A stretch of DNA of 64,000 bases from an uncultured Lachnospiraceae bacterium (GCA_910585465.1 CAJUEW010000001.1:62001-126000), one strand, 5' to 3'; shown: positions 24,906 to 34,169, numbered from the stretch's first letter. Numbers and translations are program-made. Notes: generated by a model not told the origin, from the letters alone.

Positions 24906-26233
24906 ATATATTACAAAAACTAATCAAAGGGAAGCATGTATTGATTCTTGGATTCGGCAGAGAGGGCCAGTCTACCCTCCGCCGTCTCCGGCAGGCGGGG
25001 GGCTGCGCTTCCGTCACCATTGCCGACCAGGCAGGGGCTTCCCCGGAGGACCCTTCTGTCAGAGTTCTCTCCGGCCCTGCATATATGGACACTCTGGATC
25101 ACTATGATCTGGTGTTTAAAAGCCCTGGTATTGTTCTTCCAAAGGACCCGTCCGAATATGTATGCCGGTTTTCTTCCCAGATGGAGGTATTTTTCACTGC
25201 TTATCGGAAACGTATCATCGGCATCACCGGCACAAAAGGAAAAAGCACAGTCACAACTCTCCTCCATCATATCCTGAAGGAAAACGGAAGAGATACGGTT
25301 CTGGCCGGCAATATCGGAATCCCGGCGTTTGATATTCTGGAGGATATCGGCCCGGAAACACTTATCATCTGCGAGCTGTCCTGTCATCAGCTGGAATACA
25401 TTCATGTATCCCCCCATATGGCAGTCCTTTTGAATATCCACGAGGAGCACCTTGATCACTATGGAACTATGGAAAAATATATTCGTTCCAAACAGCAGAT
25501 CTACCTTCACCAAAAACCTCAGGATCTGCTTTTCTGCGGCCTTCCCGTCCTTCCAAGAAAGGGAACCTGCAGCTCCCGTATTTATACGGTTTCGGACCAT
25601 TATTCCACTGCTGATGTGGTGCTCAGCGGCACAAGAATCCGGTTTGAACGGGGAGACTATCGAATACCCGCAGACAGAATCCGTCTCCTGGGCCATCACA
25701 ATCATATAGATATTGCCTTTGACTATGCCATCTGCCATATTCTTGGCCTTTCCGACGAAGAATTTGACAGAGCGCTCTGCACCTATGAGCCGCTTCCTCA
25801 CCGGCTGAGCTTTATCGGAGAACGGGAAGGGGTACGCTATTATGACGATTCTATTTCCACTATCTGCGAGACCACCATCCAGGCGCTGAAAAGCATTCCT
25901 TCTGTGGGAACCGTGCTGATCGGAGGTATGGACCGGGGAATTGAGTACGGTGAACTGATTCGCTTTCTCTCCGGAGACGGTGTCTCCCATATTATTTTAA
26001 TGGCTGACACCGGAAAACGGATTTTTGATGAGATTCATCAAAGCTATCCGGATTTCCATGCGCCGGAACGTCTGATTCTTGTGGACACTCTGGAGGAAGC
26101 TGTGCAGCGCGCCGAAGAGATTACCGCTCCCGGCACCGCCTGCGTCCTTTCACCGGCCGCCGCCAGCTACGGCATTTTTAAAAATTTTGAAGAGCGGGGA
26201 GATGTTTTTACAAAGCTGGTGCTTGCCAAATAA
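24899..26233 (+). CDS. murD2: UDP-MurNAc-L-Ala--L-Glu ligase (MurD2)
   Basis: A Mur ligase of about 444 residues. The N-terminal Rossmann part is HVLILGFGREGQSTLRRL, the P-loop GITGTKGKST, the central box NIHEEHLDHYGTMEKYIRSKQQ (with the Lys that is carbamylated in MurD), and the C-terminal box HRLSFIGEREGVRYYDDSISTICET. In ordinary MurD the last box reads NDSKATN; the changed DSIST form and the murL neighbour point to MurD2, which adds L-Glu instead of D-Glu. A TTG start at 24899 is preferred because GGAGGG lies 8 bp before it; an ATG at 24878 is the alternative. A terminator follows. Confidence 0.88.
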   Translation: MLNILQKLIKGKHVLILGFGREGQSTLRRLRQAGGCASVTIADQAGASPEDPSVRVLSGPAYMDTLDHYDLVFKSPGIVLPKDPSEYVCRFSSQMEVFFTAYRKRIIGITGTKGKSTVTTLLHHILKENGRDTVLAGNIGIPAFDILEDIGPETLIICELSCHQLEYIHVSPHMAVLLNIHEEHLDHYGTMEKYIRSKQQIYLHQKPQDLLFCGLPVLPRKGTCSSRIYTVSDHYSTADVVLSGTRIRFERGDYRIPADRIRLLGHHNHIDIAFDYAICHILGLSDEEFDRALCTYEPLPHRLSFIGEREGVRYYDDSISTICETTIQALKSIPSVGTVLIGGMDRGIEYGELIRFLSGDGVSHIILMADTGKRIFDEIHQSYPDFHAPERLILVDTLEEAVQRAEEITAPGTACVLSPAAASYGIFKNFEERGDVFTKLVLAK

Positions 26234-26292
26234 TTTTTACAAATCACGGAAACGATTTCCTGAGTTTCCGTAATATATAAACTTAAAAAGTT

Positions 26293-26325
26293 AAAAGACT
26301 CCCCGCAAAAAACGGAGAGTCTTTT
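26293..26325. terminator. Bidirectional terminator after murD2
   Basis: A 13-bp stem (AAAAGACTCCCCG / CGGAGAGTCTTTT, one mismatch) lies between convergent murD2 and the kinase-like gene, with T-rich ends in both directions. A weaker stem, CGGAAAC/GTTTCCG, precedes it at about 26247-26270. Confidence 0.75.
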
Positions 26326-26372
26326 GACCCTTATAATAAAAAATACAGAAACTATTTCATTTTAATCTGCAT

Positions 26373-26960
26373 CTATTCCACCAGTCCGGTAATAATGTCC
26401 ACGCACCGTTCAATTCCAAACTCTCCACTGTCCAGAGACAGATGGTAGTTTCTTGCGTCTCCCCATTTGCGGTCTGTGTAGTAGTGATAGTTCACACTTC
26501 TTTTTTTATCCTTATCTTCCAGACGTTTTTCCGGCTTATCAGAGGTCTCCCCATAGATCTTCACAATACGCTCCACCTTCTTCTCCAGGGAAGAATGAAT
26601 AAATACGTGGAGACAGTCCTCCCGGTTCCTCAGAATATAATCTGCACAGCGTCCCACAATTACACATGGCTCTTTTCCTGCCAGCTCTTTAATAATCTTC
26701 CTCTGCACGGTCCAGATATAGTCCTGCATGGACATTCCATTAGCAGTCCTGCCAAGGAAGGAATATGAAAATACATTTTTCCCCGGAGCATGCTCGCCGT
26801 ATTCCCTGATAAACGCTTCCGACAGTCCGGTTCCCTCTGCGATCTTCTCAATCAGTTCTTTATCATAGTAGTCAATACCAAGCCTCTCTGCCACCCGTCT
26901 TCCGACCGTCCTTCCTCCGCTGCCAAACTCCCGGCTGATTGTAATAATACGTTTCTTCAT
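26373..26960 (-). CDS. Cytidylate kinase-like protein
   Basis: About 195 residues from ATG 26960, preceded by GGGGGATTCAGT. The N-terminus ITISREFGSGGRTVGRRVAERLG carries a P-loop variant of the cytidylate kinase-like family (AAA_26 type), followed by YYDKELI and PCVIVGRCADYILR. Members are nucleotide-kinase-fold proteins widespread in Lachnospiraceae. They differ from true Cmk, and their substrate has not been established. It stands alone and converges on murD2. Confidence 0.9.
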   Translation of the reverse strand: MKKRIITISREFGSGGRTVGRRVAERLGIDYYDKELIEKIAEGTGLSEAFIREYGEHAPGKNVFSYSFLGRTANGMSMQDYIWTVQRKIIKELAGKEPCVIVGRCADYILRNREDCLHVFIHSSLEKKVERIVKIYGETSDKPEKRLEDKDKKRSVNYHYYTDRKWGDARNYHLSLDSGEFGIERCVDIITGLVE

Positions 26961-27166
26961 ACTGAATCCCCCTCCTGCGCTTTTATTATATTCTACCACA
27001 ATCGACAAAATCAGAAAAGACAAACCTTTCCACAAACAGGCTGCTTTAGATTTCATCCCGCTTGAATCCGTTAAAAACACATGCTATAATATCACCAGCC
27101 AAAGGGGAGGAGCCTGCGTATGCATCCGGGTTCTTCCTTTTTCAATGAACTTAAGGAGGTTTGCTT

Positions 27167-28264
27167 ATGAAGCACAGAAGATTAAAGACCATTATTTCTG
27201 TCTTTTCGTTATGGATGCTGCTGACTGCCGGCATCACCGGCTGTTCGGACCTGGCATCCGACACAACCGCACAGAGAACTGCCCCGCAGAATCATGCTTC
27301 CGAAGGGGAAGATGTCTTAAACGTGTATTTTCTCGACATTGGACAGGGGGACTGTATTGCCATTACTCAGGGAGACCATGCGATGCTGATTGACGCAGGC
27401 GACAACGATAAAGGTACTGCCGTACAGTCTTATCTGAATTATCTTGGTATCGAAGCATTGGACTACTGTATTCTGACACACCCGGATGCAGATCATATCG
27501 GAGGCGCAGACGTAGTTTTGTATAAATTTGACTGCCAGACTGTCCTGATGCCGGATAAGGAGGTGGATACAAGAACCTACGACGACGTCATCCAGGCTAT
27601 GAAGTCCAAAGGCTGCTCCGCCGTTCATCCGGAAACAGGCGATACCTACACCTTCGGTGATGCCACCTTTACTGTCCTTGGCCCTGTACGGGAGTATTCA
27701 GACAATAATAATAATTCCATCGTCATCCGCATGACCCACGGAGAAAATACATTTCTCTTTACCGGGGACGCGGAAGCAAAAGCGGAAGCAGATATTCTGG
27801 AGGAAGGTCTTACTGTACAGGCCGATGTGTTAAAAGCCGGCCATCACGGAAGCGACACCTCCACAAGCGATGAATTTCTTGAAGCAGTCTCCCCGGAATA
27901 TGCCGTGATTAGCTGCGGGGAAGGAAATAAATACGGCCATCCCCACGCGGAAACAATGAATAAATTCCGTCAGAACGGCGTCACTGTCTATCGGACAGAT
28001 GAACAGGGAACGATTATCGCCACCTCTGACGGAAGCACCATTACCTGGAGCGAGAGCCCCTCTGATTCCTGGCTGACCGGAGAACCCACCGGTTCCTCTG
28101 CCCCTGCCGTTACTTATATTTTAAATACAGGCAGCCATAAATTCCATCTGCCGGACTGCAGCAGCGCGGAGGATATTTCATCCTCCAACAAAGAAGAAAG
28201 CTCACAATCCAGAGAGGAGCTAATCAACGAAGGCTATGAACCATGCGGACGATGCAAGCCCTGA
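27167..28264 (+). CDS. MBL-fold hydrolase lipoprotein with Cys-rich tail
   Basis: About 365 residues from ATG 27167 (AAGGAGG upstream). The N-terminus is a lipoprotein signal with lipobox ITGC (Cys26). A ComEC/Rec2-type metallo-beta-lactamase domain follows: LDIGQGDC, then the metal motif HPDADHIGG (His105, Asp107, Asp109, His110), FTGDAE and AGHHGSDTS. After a Ser/Pro-rich linker, a C-terminal module of about 45 residues reads LNTGSHKFHLPDC..GYEPCGRCKP, an Ada-type Cys pattern that may bind zinc. It would be a surface-anchored nuclease or phosphodiesterase. No ComEC channel segment is present, so this is a stand-alone hydrolase. Confidence 0.88.
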   Translation: MKHRRLKTIISVFSLWMLLTAGITGCSDLASDTTAQRTAPQNHASEGEDVLNVYFLDIGQGDCIAITQGDHAMLIDAGDNDKGTAVQSYLNYLGIEALDYCILTHPDADHIGGADVVLYKFDCQTVLMPDKEVDTRTYDDVIQAMKSKGCSAVHPETGDTYTFGDATFTVLGPVREYSDNNNNSIVIRMTHGENTFLFTGDAEAKAEADILEEGLTVQADVLKAGHHGSDTSTSDEFLEAVSPEYAVISCGEGNKYGHPHAETMNKFRQNGVTVYRTDEQGTIIATSDGSTITWSESPSDSWLTGEPTGSSAPAVTYILNTGSHKFHLPDCSSAEDISSSNKEESSQSREELINEGYEPCGRCKP

Positions 28265-28309
28265 TTATATCCTCTTTATGCACCGCCGGACAGATATTTC
28301 TATATCTGT

Positions 28310-30877
28310 CTACCTGGTGATTTTCACCGCTTTTATTTTGCTCGCCTTTCCATAAGTCTTCTGTTTGACAGAATAGGCTTTTATACGGACATAATAGGTT
28401 CTGCCTCTTTTCAGTCCGGAAATCGTGCAGCTTGTTTTACTCCCTGATACGATCTCCTGTTCCACTTCCGATTTAAACTTTTTGTCGGTGGAATATTCCA
28501 CAATATACTTTGTTCCGGATGCTGCACCGGTTCCGGTTTTCGCAGGCCATTTTACTTTGATTTTCCTGCCCGAAATATTTTTGGTGCTGGATATGGATGC
28601 TTTTCCGGGACAGATGATCAGCTTTACGGTATTGCTTCTCGCACTGGTATATTTACTGTTTGAGGCGGACAGTGCACGGACATAGTAGATCCCTGCATAT
28701 TTCGGAGCCTTTCCGGAACCGGAGGCTCCGTTTTTCGATTTGCTTGTTTTCCTTGTGCATTTTGCATCCGTATAATAAACATAGGTGATTTCCCCTGCTC
28801 CGCCTGTCACCTTTGCCTTTCCGACGGATATGGCTCTGCCCGTATAGGCCGCTGTCTTTTCTGTCAGCCTTATAACAGGCGTTCCTTTTTTAATCACCAG
28901 CTTTACGGCCTTGCTTACCGCGCTGTAGCAGTTCGCATTTTCTGCCACTGCTGCTTTCACATAATAGGTCCCTATCAGCTTCGGAGCCTTTCCGGGGCCG
29001 GATGAGCCGCTTTTCTGCTTGCTCGTTTTCTTTGTACATTTTTTATCTGTATAATAGGTATAGGTCACCTTCCCGGCACCGTCCGTCACCGCCGCTTTAT
29101 CAACTGAAACAGCCTTGCCTGTATAACCCGCTGTTTTGGGCTTCAGCTTTACGGAAGCCTTCCCTTTTGTAATTACCAGCTTCACCGGACTGCTGACTGC
29201 CCCGTTATAGTTCTCATCTGCCTCCAGCACTGCTTTTACATAATAAGTCCCTGCATACCGGGGCGCTTCACCCGGGGAAGAAGCTTTGTGGGCTGACTCG
29301 GAAGTCCTGGTTGTACAGGCTGCGTCTGTATAATACGTATAAGTAATCGTTCCTGACGAACCGGAATGCTCTGCCTCCGGCACTTTGATCGCATTCCCGC
29401 TGTAAACTTCCGTCGCCCCTGTCAGCCATATGGAAGAATCCGCTTTTTGAATTGTAAAGGAACCTGTAAGAGTTCCCCTGTACCCATTCCTTCCTGTTAT
29501 AAGAACTCTGGCAAAGCCCGCTTTTACATTATCAAAATAATCAGTCTGATAACAGTCTGCCTCTACTGCCTGTCCATTACATAACAGCGCAACCTCCGGC
29601 CGGATGGCGGCCCCGGTATAAGTATGAAGGCTTTGCCTCACATTTAATGTACAGCCGTCCGCCAGATTTTTTGTGGCAGGAATGGATTTGGTATCCACTA
29701 CTGCCCCGCAGCTTTTGCATACCTTCTCTGACCTTCCCTCTGTAATGCAGTCCGGAGCCTGCACGGTTTTCCACTGGCACACTCTGTGGACGCACACGGA
29801 CAGTTCGTAAGCATCTTGAGCAAGAGGCGGATAAATAAATACAATATCTTCATTTTCTGAAAAACATGGCTTTTCCGCATGCTCCTCCCGGAACGTACCA
29901 TTTAATCCTTCCGAATCTGCACCGCAGAGAAAATAGGTATGGCGAATCGGATTCTGATCATCCCACGTACAATCTACTGCATACCAGTTCTGATCCTCCA
30001 TCTGCACATAATTCCACATATGTATCCCGCTTTGGGTTGTTCCCACAATATCCGCGCAGGGAATGCCGAACTGATCTGCCAGCACCTTAAATGCCTCTGC
30101 ATAGCCCTGGCACACCACAGAGTTTTTTCCTGTAAACACGGCTCCGTTAGAGTATACATACCGATAGGCAGGATTCTCTGTATTTCCCCCTTTGAGCGCA
30201 TCATAATTATAGGACAGTCTGCTGCAAAGATAATCATGAATAGCCTTTACTATATGTTCTCTGTCTGCAGATGCCGCCTCCGCTCTGACCTCTGCTGCCG
30301 CTGTCTCCACTCCTGTCCGGTAAAGCTCCGTCTGCGACTTTGCACCGTCATACTTCTCACTGATATCAAATCCGGCACTCTCCACCCGGTAAATCCCGCC
30401 TGACTTTGTGCCGTTCAGGCTCATCCGCACAGACCCGGCCCAGTATGCCTCCGGATGGTCATATACAAATGCCCAGTATGCATAGCTGCTGTTAAGCAGC
30501 AGTTCCTTTTTCAGAAAAGAATAAGCATCTTCGGTATCTGCTGTATATGCCTGCGGATATACAAAGGTCAAAGCATCTGTCCTTCCGCTGGAAAAATTTT
30601 TCCCGGAATCCAGATAGTAGTCCTCCAGAGCATCATAAAGCTGCTTTTGCTCCTTACTCAGCTCACTTCCATAGCTGCCGGCATATTCATGCAGTCCAAG
30701 CCGGACATGCGGGGAGTCCGTATAGCCATTCCAGTCAAAGGGATGAAACTCTCTGGTAACAATAAGCGGTTCCTTTGCAGGCCCGGTTGATTTTTTTGCA
30801 GCAGCGCGCAGCGGCACTGCCGCAAACAAGGCAAAGAGCAAAACCAGCGCCAGCCCCTTCTGCAGATTTCTCCTCAT
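28310..30877 (-). CDS. Secreted transglutaminase-like wall protein with MBG/Ig repeats
   Basis: About 855 residues from ATG 30877 (GAAAGGA upstream). A signal peptide spans the first 27 or so residues. A transglutaminase-like domain follows, with the triad Cys256 (VVCQGYAEAF), His286 (GIHMWNYV) and Asp302 (NWYAVDCTWDD). Then come an HRVCQWKT..CxxC segment (KVCKSCGAV) and three or four repeats of about 85 residues built on YTGKAVSV, VTYTYYTDKKCT, TYYVKA and KLVI. A C-terminal fibronectin-III-like domain closes the protein. No sortase motif is visible. Enzymes of this kind act on cell-wall or surface proteins; whether this one cross-links or cleaves is unknown. Confidence 0.85.
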   Translation of the reverse strand: MRRNLQKGLALVLLFALFAAVPLRAAAKKSTGPAKEPLIVTREFHPFDWNGYTDSPHVRLGLHEYAGSYGSELSKEQKQLYDALEDYYLDSGKNFSSGRTDALTFVYPQAYTADTEDAYSFLKKELLLNSSYAYWAFVYDHPEAYWAGSVRMSLNGTKSGGIYRVESAGFDISEKYDGAKSQTELYRTGVETAAAEVRAEAASADREHIVKAIHDYLCSRLSYNYDALKGGNTENPAYRYVYSNGAVFTGKNSVVCQGYAEAFKVLADQFGIPCADIVGTTQSGIHMWNYVQMEDQNWYAVDCTWDDQNPIRHTYFLCGADSEGLNGTFREEHAEKPCFSENEDIVFIYPPLAQDAYELSVCVHRVCQWKTVQAPDCITEGRSEKVCKSCGAVVDTKSIPATKNLADGCTLNVRQSLHTYTGAAIRPEVALLCNGQAVEADCYQTDYFDNVKAGFARVLITGRNGYRGTLTGSFTIQKADSSIWLTGATEVYSGNAIKVPEAEHSGSSGTITYTYYTDAACTTRTSESAHKASSPGEAPRYAGTYYVKAVLEADENYNGAVSSPVKLVITKGKASVKLKPKTAGYTGKAVSVDKAAVTDGAGKVTYTYYTDKKCTKKTSKQKSGSSGPGKAPKLIGTYYVKAAVAENANCYSAVSKAVKLVIKKGTPVIRLTEKTAAYTGRAISVGKAKVTGGAGEITYVYYTDAKCTRKTSKSKNGASGSGKAPKYAGIYYVRALSASNSKYTSARSNTVKLIICPGKASISSTKNISGRKIKVKWPAKTGTGAASGTKYIVEYSTDKKFKSEVEQEIVSGSKTSCTISGLKRGRTYYVRIKAYSVKQKTYGKASKIKAVKITR

Positions 30878-30921
30878 CTTATGCTGTCCTTTCTTCAAAT
30901 CCGTAGTTTTCTCTTATTATA

Positions 30922-32286
30922 CTATATTTCCTCCAGCTGCGCCATCGCTTTCCGGAACTGGAAGAAAAACAGGATTACTGTAAAGGTTACCGCAAGCACA
31001 TCTGCAACCGGTTCTGCCAGATAGACTCCCATCGTCTTGTCCTGCGTCAGATGCGGCAGCAAATAGATCAGCGGAAGCAGCAGAATAAATTTTCTCATAA
31101 CTGCCACCATAATCGATGCCTTCGCATTTCCAAGAGAAATAAACGTCATCTGACAGGCAATCTGGGCTCCGAAGATGCACATGGCGGCAGCATAGATGCG
31201 CAGAGCCCACTTTGTGTAGGCAACCAGCACAGCATCTGAAGAGAAAATCGCCGCGAACGCTCCCGGAAACAGCATGATAAGAGCCCATACACTTACCGAA
31301 TAAGACAGACTGACTATCAGGAGCAGGCGAAAGGTTCTTTTTACACGTTCTTTATTTTTTGCCCCGTAATTATAGCTGGTAATGGGCTGGGCCCCCTGTC
31401 CCAGCCCCTGCATCGGCAGCATGGAAAACTGCATGGCGCTGGACAGAATAGTCATGGCTCCCACTGCCACATCCCCTCCATATTTCAGCAGGGAGGAGTT
31501 AAAGCACACAATAATCACACTTTCGCTGGCCTGCATAATAAACGGGGCCAGTCCCAGCGCCAGTCCCGGTAAGACAACCTCTCTCTGCAGTTTCAGGTAC
31601 TTTTTCCGAATCCTTATAATTGTTTTTCCGCCTGTCAGAAAACGAAGCACCCAGACGGCAGAAACCGCCTGGGAAAGAATGGTCGCAAGGGCTGCCCCGC
31701 GCACTCCCATTCCCAGTCCATAGATAAAGACCGGATCCAGAATAATATTACATACGGCCCCGATCAGCACACTCAGCATTCCTGTCTTTGCAAATCCCTG
31801 GGCTGTAATAAATGCATTCATCCCAAGGGTAAGCTGTACAAAAATGGTTCCGACCGCATAGATATTCATATAAGCAGTGGAATACTCAATCGTATTTTCA
31901 CTGGCTCCGAAGGTCAGAAGCAGCGGACGGTTATACAGCAGGAGAACTGCTGTCAGAATCACCGATATCACCACCTGCAGAGAAAAGCTGTTCCCAAGTA
32001 TCTGCTCCGCTGCGTCATTATCGCCTTTCCCCATCGCCATAGACGCTCTCGGAGCTCCTCCGTTGCTGATCAGAGCCGCAAAGGCGGACACAATCATAAT
32101 CACAGGCATACAGACACCCACGCCGGTCAGGGCAAGCGCTCCGTCCGACGGCATATGCCCGATATAGATACGATCTACCATATTATATAAAAGGTTAATC
32201 AGCTGGGCGGCAATTGCAGGCACTGATAATTTCCACAGAAGCCTTCCGACTGGCTCCTCTGCAAGAAAATCATTATTTTTTTCCAT
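30922..32286 (-). CDS. MATE-family efflux transporter (third copy)
   Basis: A 454-residue MATE transporter with about 12 membrane helices. It opens with EEPVGRLLWKLSVPAIAAQLINLLYNMVDRIYIGH, the MepA-like consensus, and both halves are complete. It is transcribed alone, divergent from the riboswitch-controlled symporter. No regulator gene adjoins it. Substrate unknown. Confidence 0.93.
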   Translation of the reverse strand: MEKNNDFLAEEPVGRLLWKLSVPAIAAQLINLLYNMVDRIYIGHMPSDGALALTGVGVCMPVIMIVSAFAALISNGGAPRASMAMGKGDNDAAEQILGNSFSLQVVISVILTAVLLLYNRPLLLTFGASENTIEYSTAYMNIYAVGTIFVQLTLGMNAFITAQGFAKTGMLSVLIGAVCNIILDPVFIYGLGMGVRGAALATILSQAVSAVWVLRFLTGGKTIIRIRKKYLKLQREVVLPGLALGLAPFIMQASESVIIVCFNSSLLKYGGDVAVGAMTILSSAMQFSMLPMQGLGQGAQPITSYNYGAKNKERVKRTFRLLLIVSLSYSVSVWALIMLFPGAFAAIFSSDAVLVAYTKWALRIYAAAMCIFGAQIACQMTFISLGNAKASIMVAVMRKFILLLPLIYLLPHLTQDKTMGVYLAEPVADVLAVTFTVILFFFQFRKAMAQLEEI

Positions 32287-32475
32287 GTTTTCTCTCCCCT
32301 GTTTTATTTTCTGATCTTATTATTATAACAACTGATTTATAAACGGAATATCAACCATAATTCCGGAGTATCCTTTTCTACGTTCCGATCATTTGTTTCA
32401 TCAGTATTTCTTATAAAGAATCCGTAAATATCTATTGTATTTATAATTGGAATATGATATATTTTTTTAATCTGC

Positions 32476-32617
32476 TATAGTGCAAAAATAGACAGATACT
32501 CTGGAGAGTCCCGGCATACGGGCGCCGAAGGTGTACGGAAGAAACATATATTTCTTCCAATCTCTCAGGCAAAAGGACAGGGGCATACATATGCAAATGT
32601 TCTACTCTTTGGAGGGC
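32476..32617 (+). ncRNA. Glycine riboswitch
   Basis: The leader of the downstream symporter contains the conserved glycine aptamer core: GGAGAGTCC, GGGCGCCGAAGG, then a variable hairpin (GGAAGAAA / TTTCTTCC), CTCTCAGGCAAAAGGACAG, and the closing CTCTTTGGAGGG. Only one aptamer is complete, so this is the singleton type. A candidate -10 TATAGT at 32476-32481 would start the RNA near 32488. Glycine binding controls the terminator just downstream. Confidence 0.92.
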
Positions 32618-32643
32618 TGATGGTTCATCAGCTCTTATTTTAT
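32612..32643 (+). terminator. Riboswitch expression-platform terminator
   Basis: The stem AGGGCTGATG / CATCAGCTCT (one G:U pair) with a 3-nt loop is followed by TTATTTTAT. It shares its 5' arm with the aptamer closing strand (GGAGGG), so folding of one excludes the other. Confidence 0.8.
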
Positions 32644-32677
32644 ACGACAGTATTTATGAGTAGGAGGAAAAAAGAAA

Positions 32678-34039
32678 ATGGAAACACTATTAAGCATGGT
32701 GGATTCAGCAAATGACGTGTTATGGAATCTGGTACTGATTCTGGTTCTGTGCGGAACCGGAATCTATTATACGATCCGGCTGAAATTCATCCAGGTAAGA
32801 AAATTCACAGAAGGCTTTAAGCTGGTATTCGGGAGCATCAGTCTGAAGGGAAAAAAAGGAAGCCAGGGTGAAATGACCACCTTTCAGTCCGTCGCTACCG
32901 CAATCGCCGCACAGGTAGGAACCGGTAATCTGACCGGAGCTGCAACCGCGCTGATCGGAGGGGGACCGGGGGCTATTTTCTGGATGTGGATCAGTGCCTT
33001 CTTCGGAATGGCCACTATCTATGCCGAGGCGGCCCTTGCACAGGAGTATAAGACAAAAAAGGACGGCGAGATTACCGGAGGGCCTATTTATTATATTCAG
33101 GCTGCTTTCCGGGGAACCTTCGGAAAGGCTTTAGCTGCTGTTTTTGCAGTCTTTATCATTTTGGCTCTGGGCTTTATGGGCAATATGGTGCAGTCCAATT
33201 CCATCGGCTCTGCCTTCTCTGAAGTATTTACATCCAGAAATATTAATATTCCGCCTGTAACTATTGGTATCATACTGGCCCTGGTTGCCGCATTTATCTT
33301 TATCGGCGGAACTACCCGTCTGGCATCTGTGGTGGAGAAAATTGTTCCTGTCATGGCCGGTATCTATATTGTCGGAAGCCTGATCGTTATTTTAAGTAAC
33401 ATCACTATGGTTCCTGAGGCCTTCCGCCAGATTATTGTGGGAGCCTTTCAGCCCTCTGCCATTTTAGGCGGAGCTGCGGGCGTTACCGTAAAGCATGCAA
33501 TCCGTTTTGGTGTGGCCCGGGGGCTGTTCTCCAATGAGGCAGGTATGGGCTCCACCCCTCACGCACATGCGCGCGCAACTGCAGAAAACCCGCATAAACA
33601 GGGACTGGCCGCTATGATCAGCGTTTTTATTGATACCTTTATTATTCTGAATCTGACTGTATTTTCTGTTCTTACCACCGGAGCGCTCAGCAGCGGAAAG
33701 GAAGGAACCGCGCTTACACAGTATGCATTCTCCACTGTATTCGGAAATTTTGGAGATATTTTCGTGGCATTCTGTCTGCTGTTCTTTGCCTTTTCCACCA
33801 TCCTTGGATGGCATTTCTTCGGGGCTATTAATGTACAGTTTTTGTTCGGACAAAAAGGTATGAAGGTTTACTCCCTGCTGGTTGTCCTGTTTATCGTAAT
33901 TGGTTCTGCCCTGAAGGTAAACCTGGTATGGTCTCTGGCAGATTTCTTCAACGGTCTGATGGTAATTCCGAACGCCCTGGCCCTGCTGGCTCTCAGCGGC
34001 ATTGTGGTGAAAATCTGTAAGACATACAGCTCTAATTAA
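32678..34039 (+). CDS. Sodium:alanine/glycine symporter (AGCS family)
   Basis: A 453-residue symporter with about ten membrane helices. Family signatures are TTFQSVATAIAAQVGTGNLTGAATALIGGGPGAIFWMW, ALAQEYK, and GVARGLFSNEAGMGSTPHAHA. AGCS proteins bring small neutral amino acids in with Na+. The glycine riboswitch and its terminator in the leader indicate glycine as a substrate. Start 32678 follows GTAGGAGG. A terminator lies 8 bp after the stop. Confidence 0.95.
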   Translation: METLLSMVDSANDVLWNLVLILVLCGTGIYYTIRLKFIQVRKFTEGFKLVFGSISLKGKKGSQGEMTTFQSVATAIAAQVGTGNLTGAATALIGGGPGAIFWMWISAFFGMATIYAEAALAQEYKTKKDGEITGGPIYYIQAAFRGTFGKALAAVFAVFIILALGFMGNMVQSNSIGSAFSEVFTSRNINIPPVTIGIILALVAAFIFIGGTTRLASVVEKIVPVMAGIYIVGSLIVILSNITMVPEAFRQIIVGAFQPSAILGGAAGVTVKHAIRFGVARGLFSNEAGMGSTPHAHARATAENPHKQGLAAMISVFIDTFIILNLTVFSVLTTGALSSGKEGTALTQYAFSTVFGNFGDIFVAFCLLFFAFSTILGWHFFGAINVQFLFGQKGMKVYSLLVVLFIVIGSALKVNLVWSLADFFNGLMVIPNALALLALSGIVVKICKTYSSN

Positions 34040-34046
34040 TGCTCTT

Positions 34047-34080
34047 CCCCTGCAGACCATGCTTTTGCAGGGGATTTTTT
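34047..34080 (+). terminator. Symporter terminator
   Basis: The stem CCCCTGCA / TGCAGGGG with an 11-nt loop is followed by ATTTTTT. Confidence 0.85.
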
Positions 34081-34169
34081 GCCGTTTTTAATAGAAGTAT
34101 TTGCTTTTCTTTACATTTGCACCTATAATAAAGAAATGGAATAAATATTTTGTAAGGAGATTTATTACA

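Noticed and set aside
24920..25990. 356-codon minus-strand open frame opposite murD2
   Set aside because: It is the shadow of a gene with clear Mur ligase motifs; the minus-strand translation has no family features or start signals.
28289..28310. GACAGATA/TATCTGTC hairpin between the MBL lipoprotein and transglutaminase genes
   Set aside because: The stem is short and AT-rich and has no T-run on either strand, so a terminator call is not supported.
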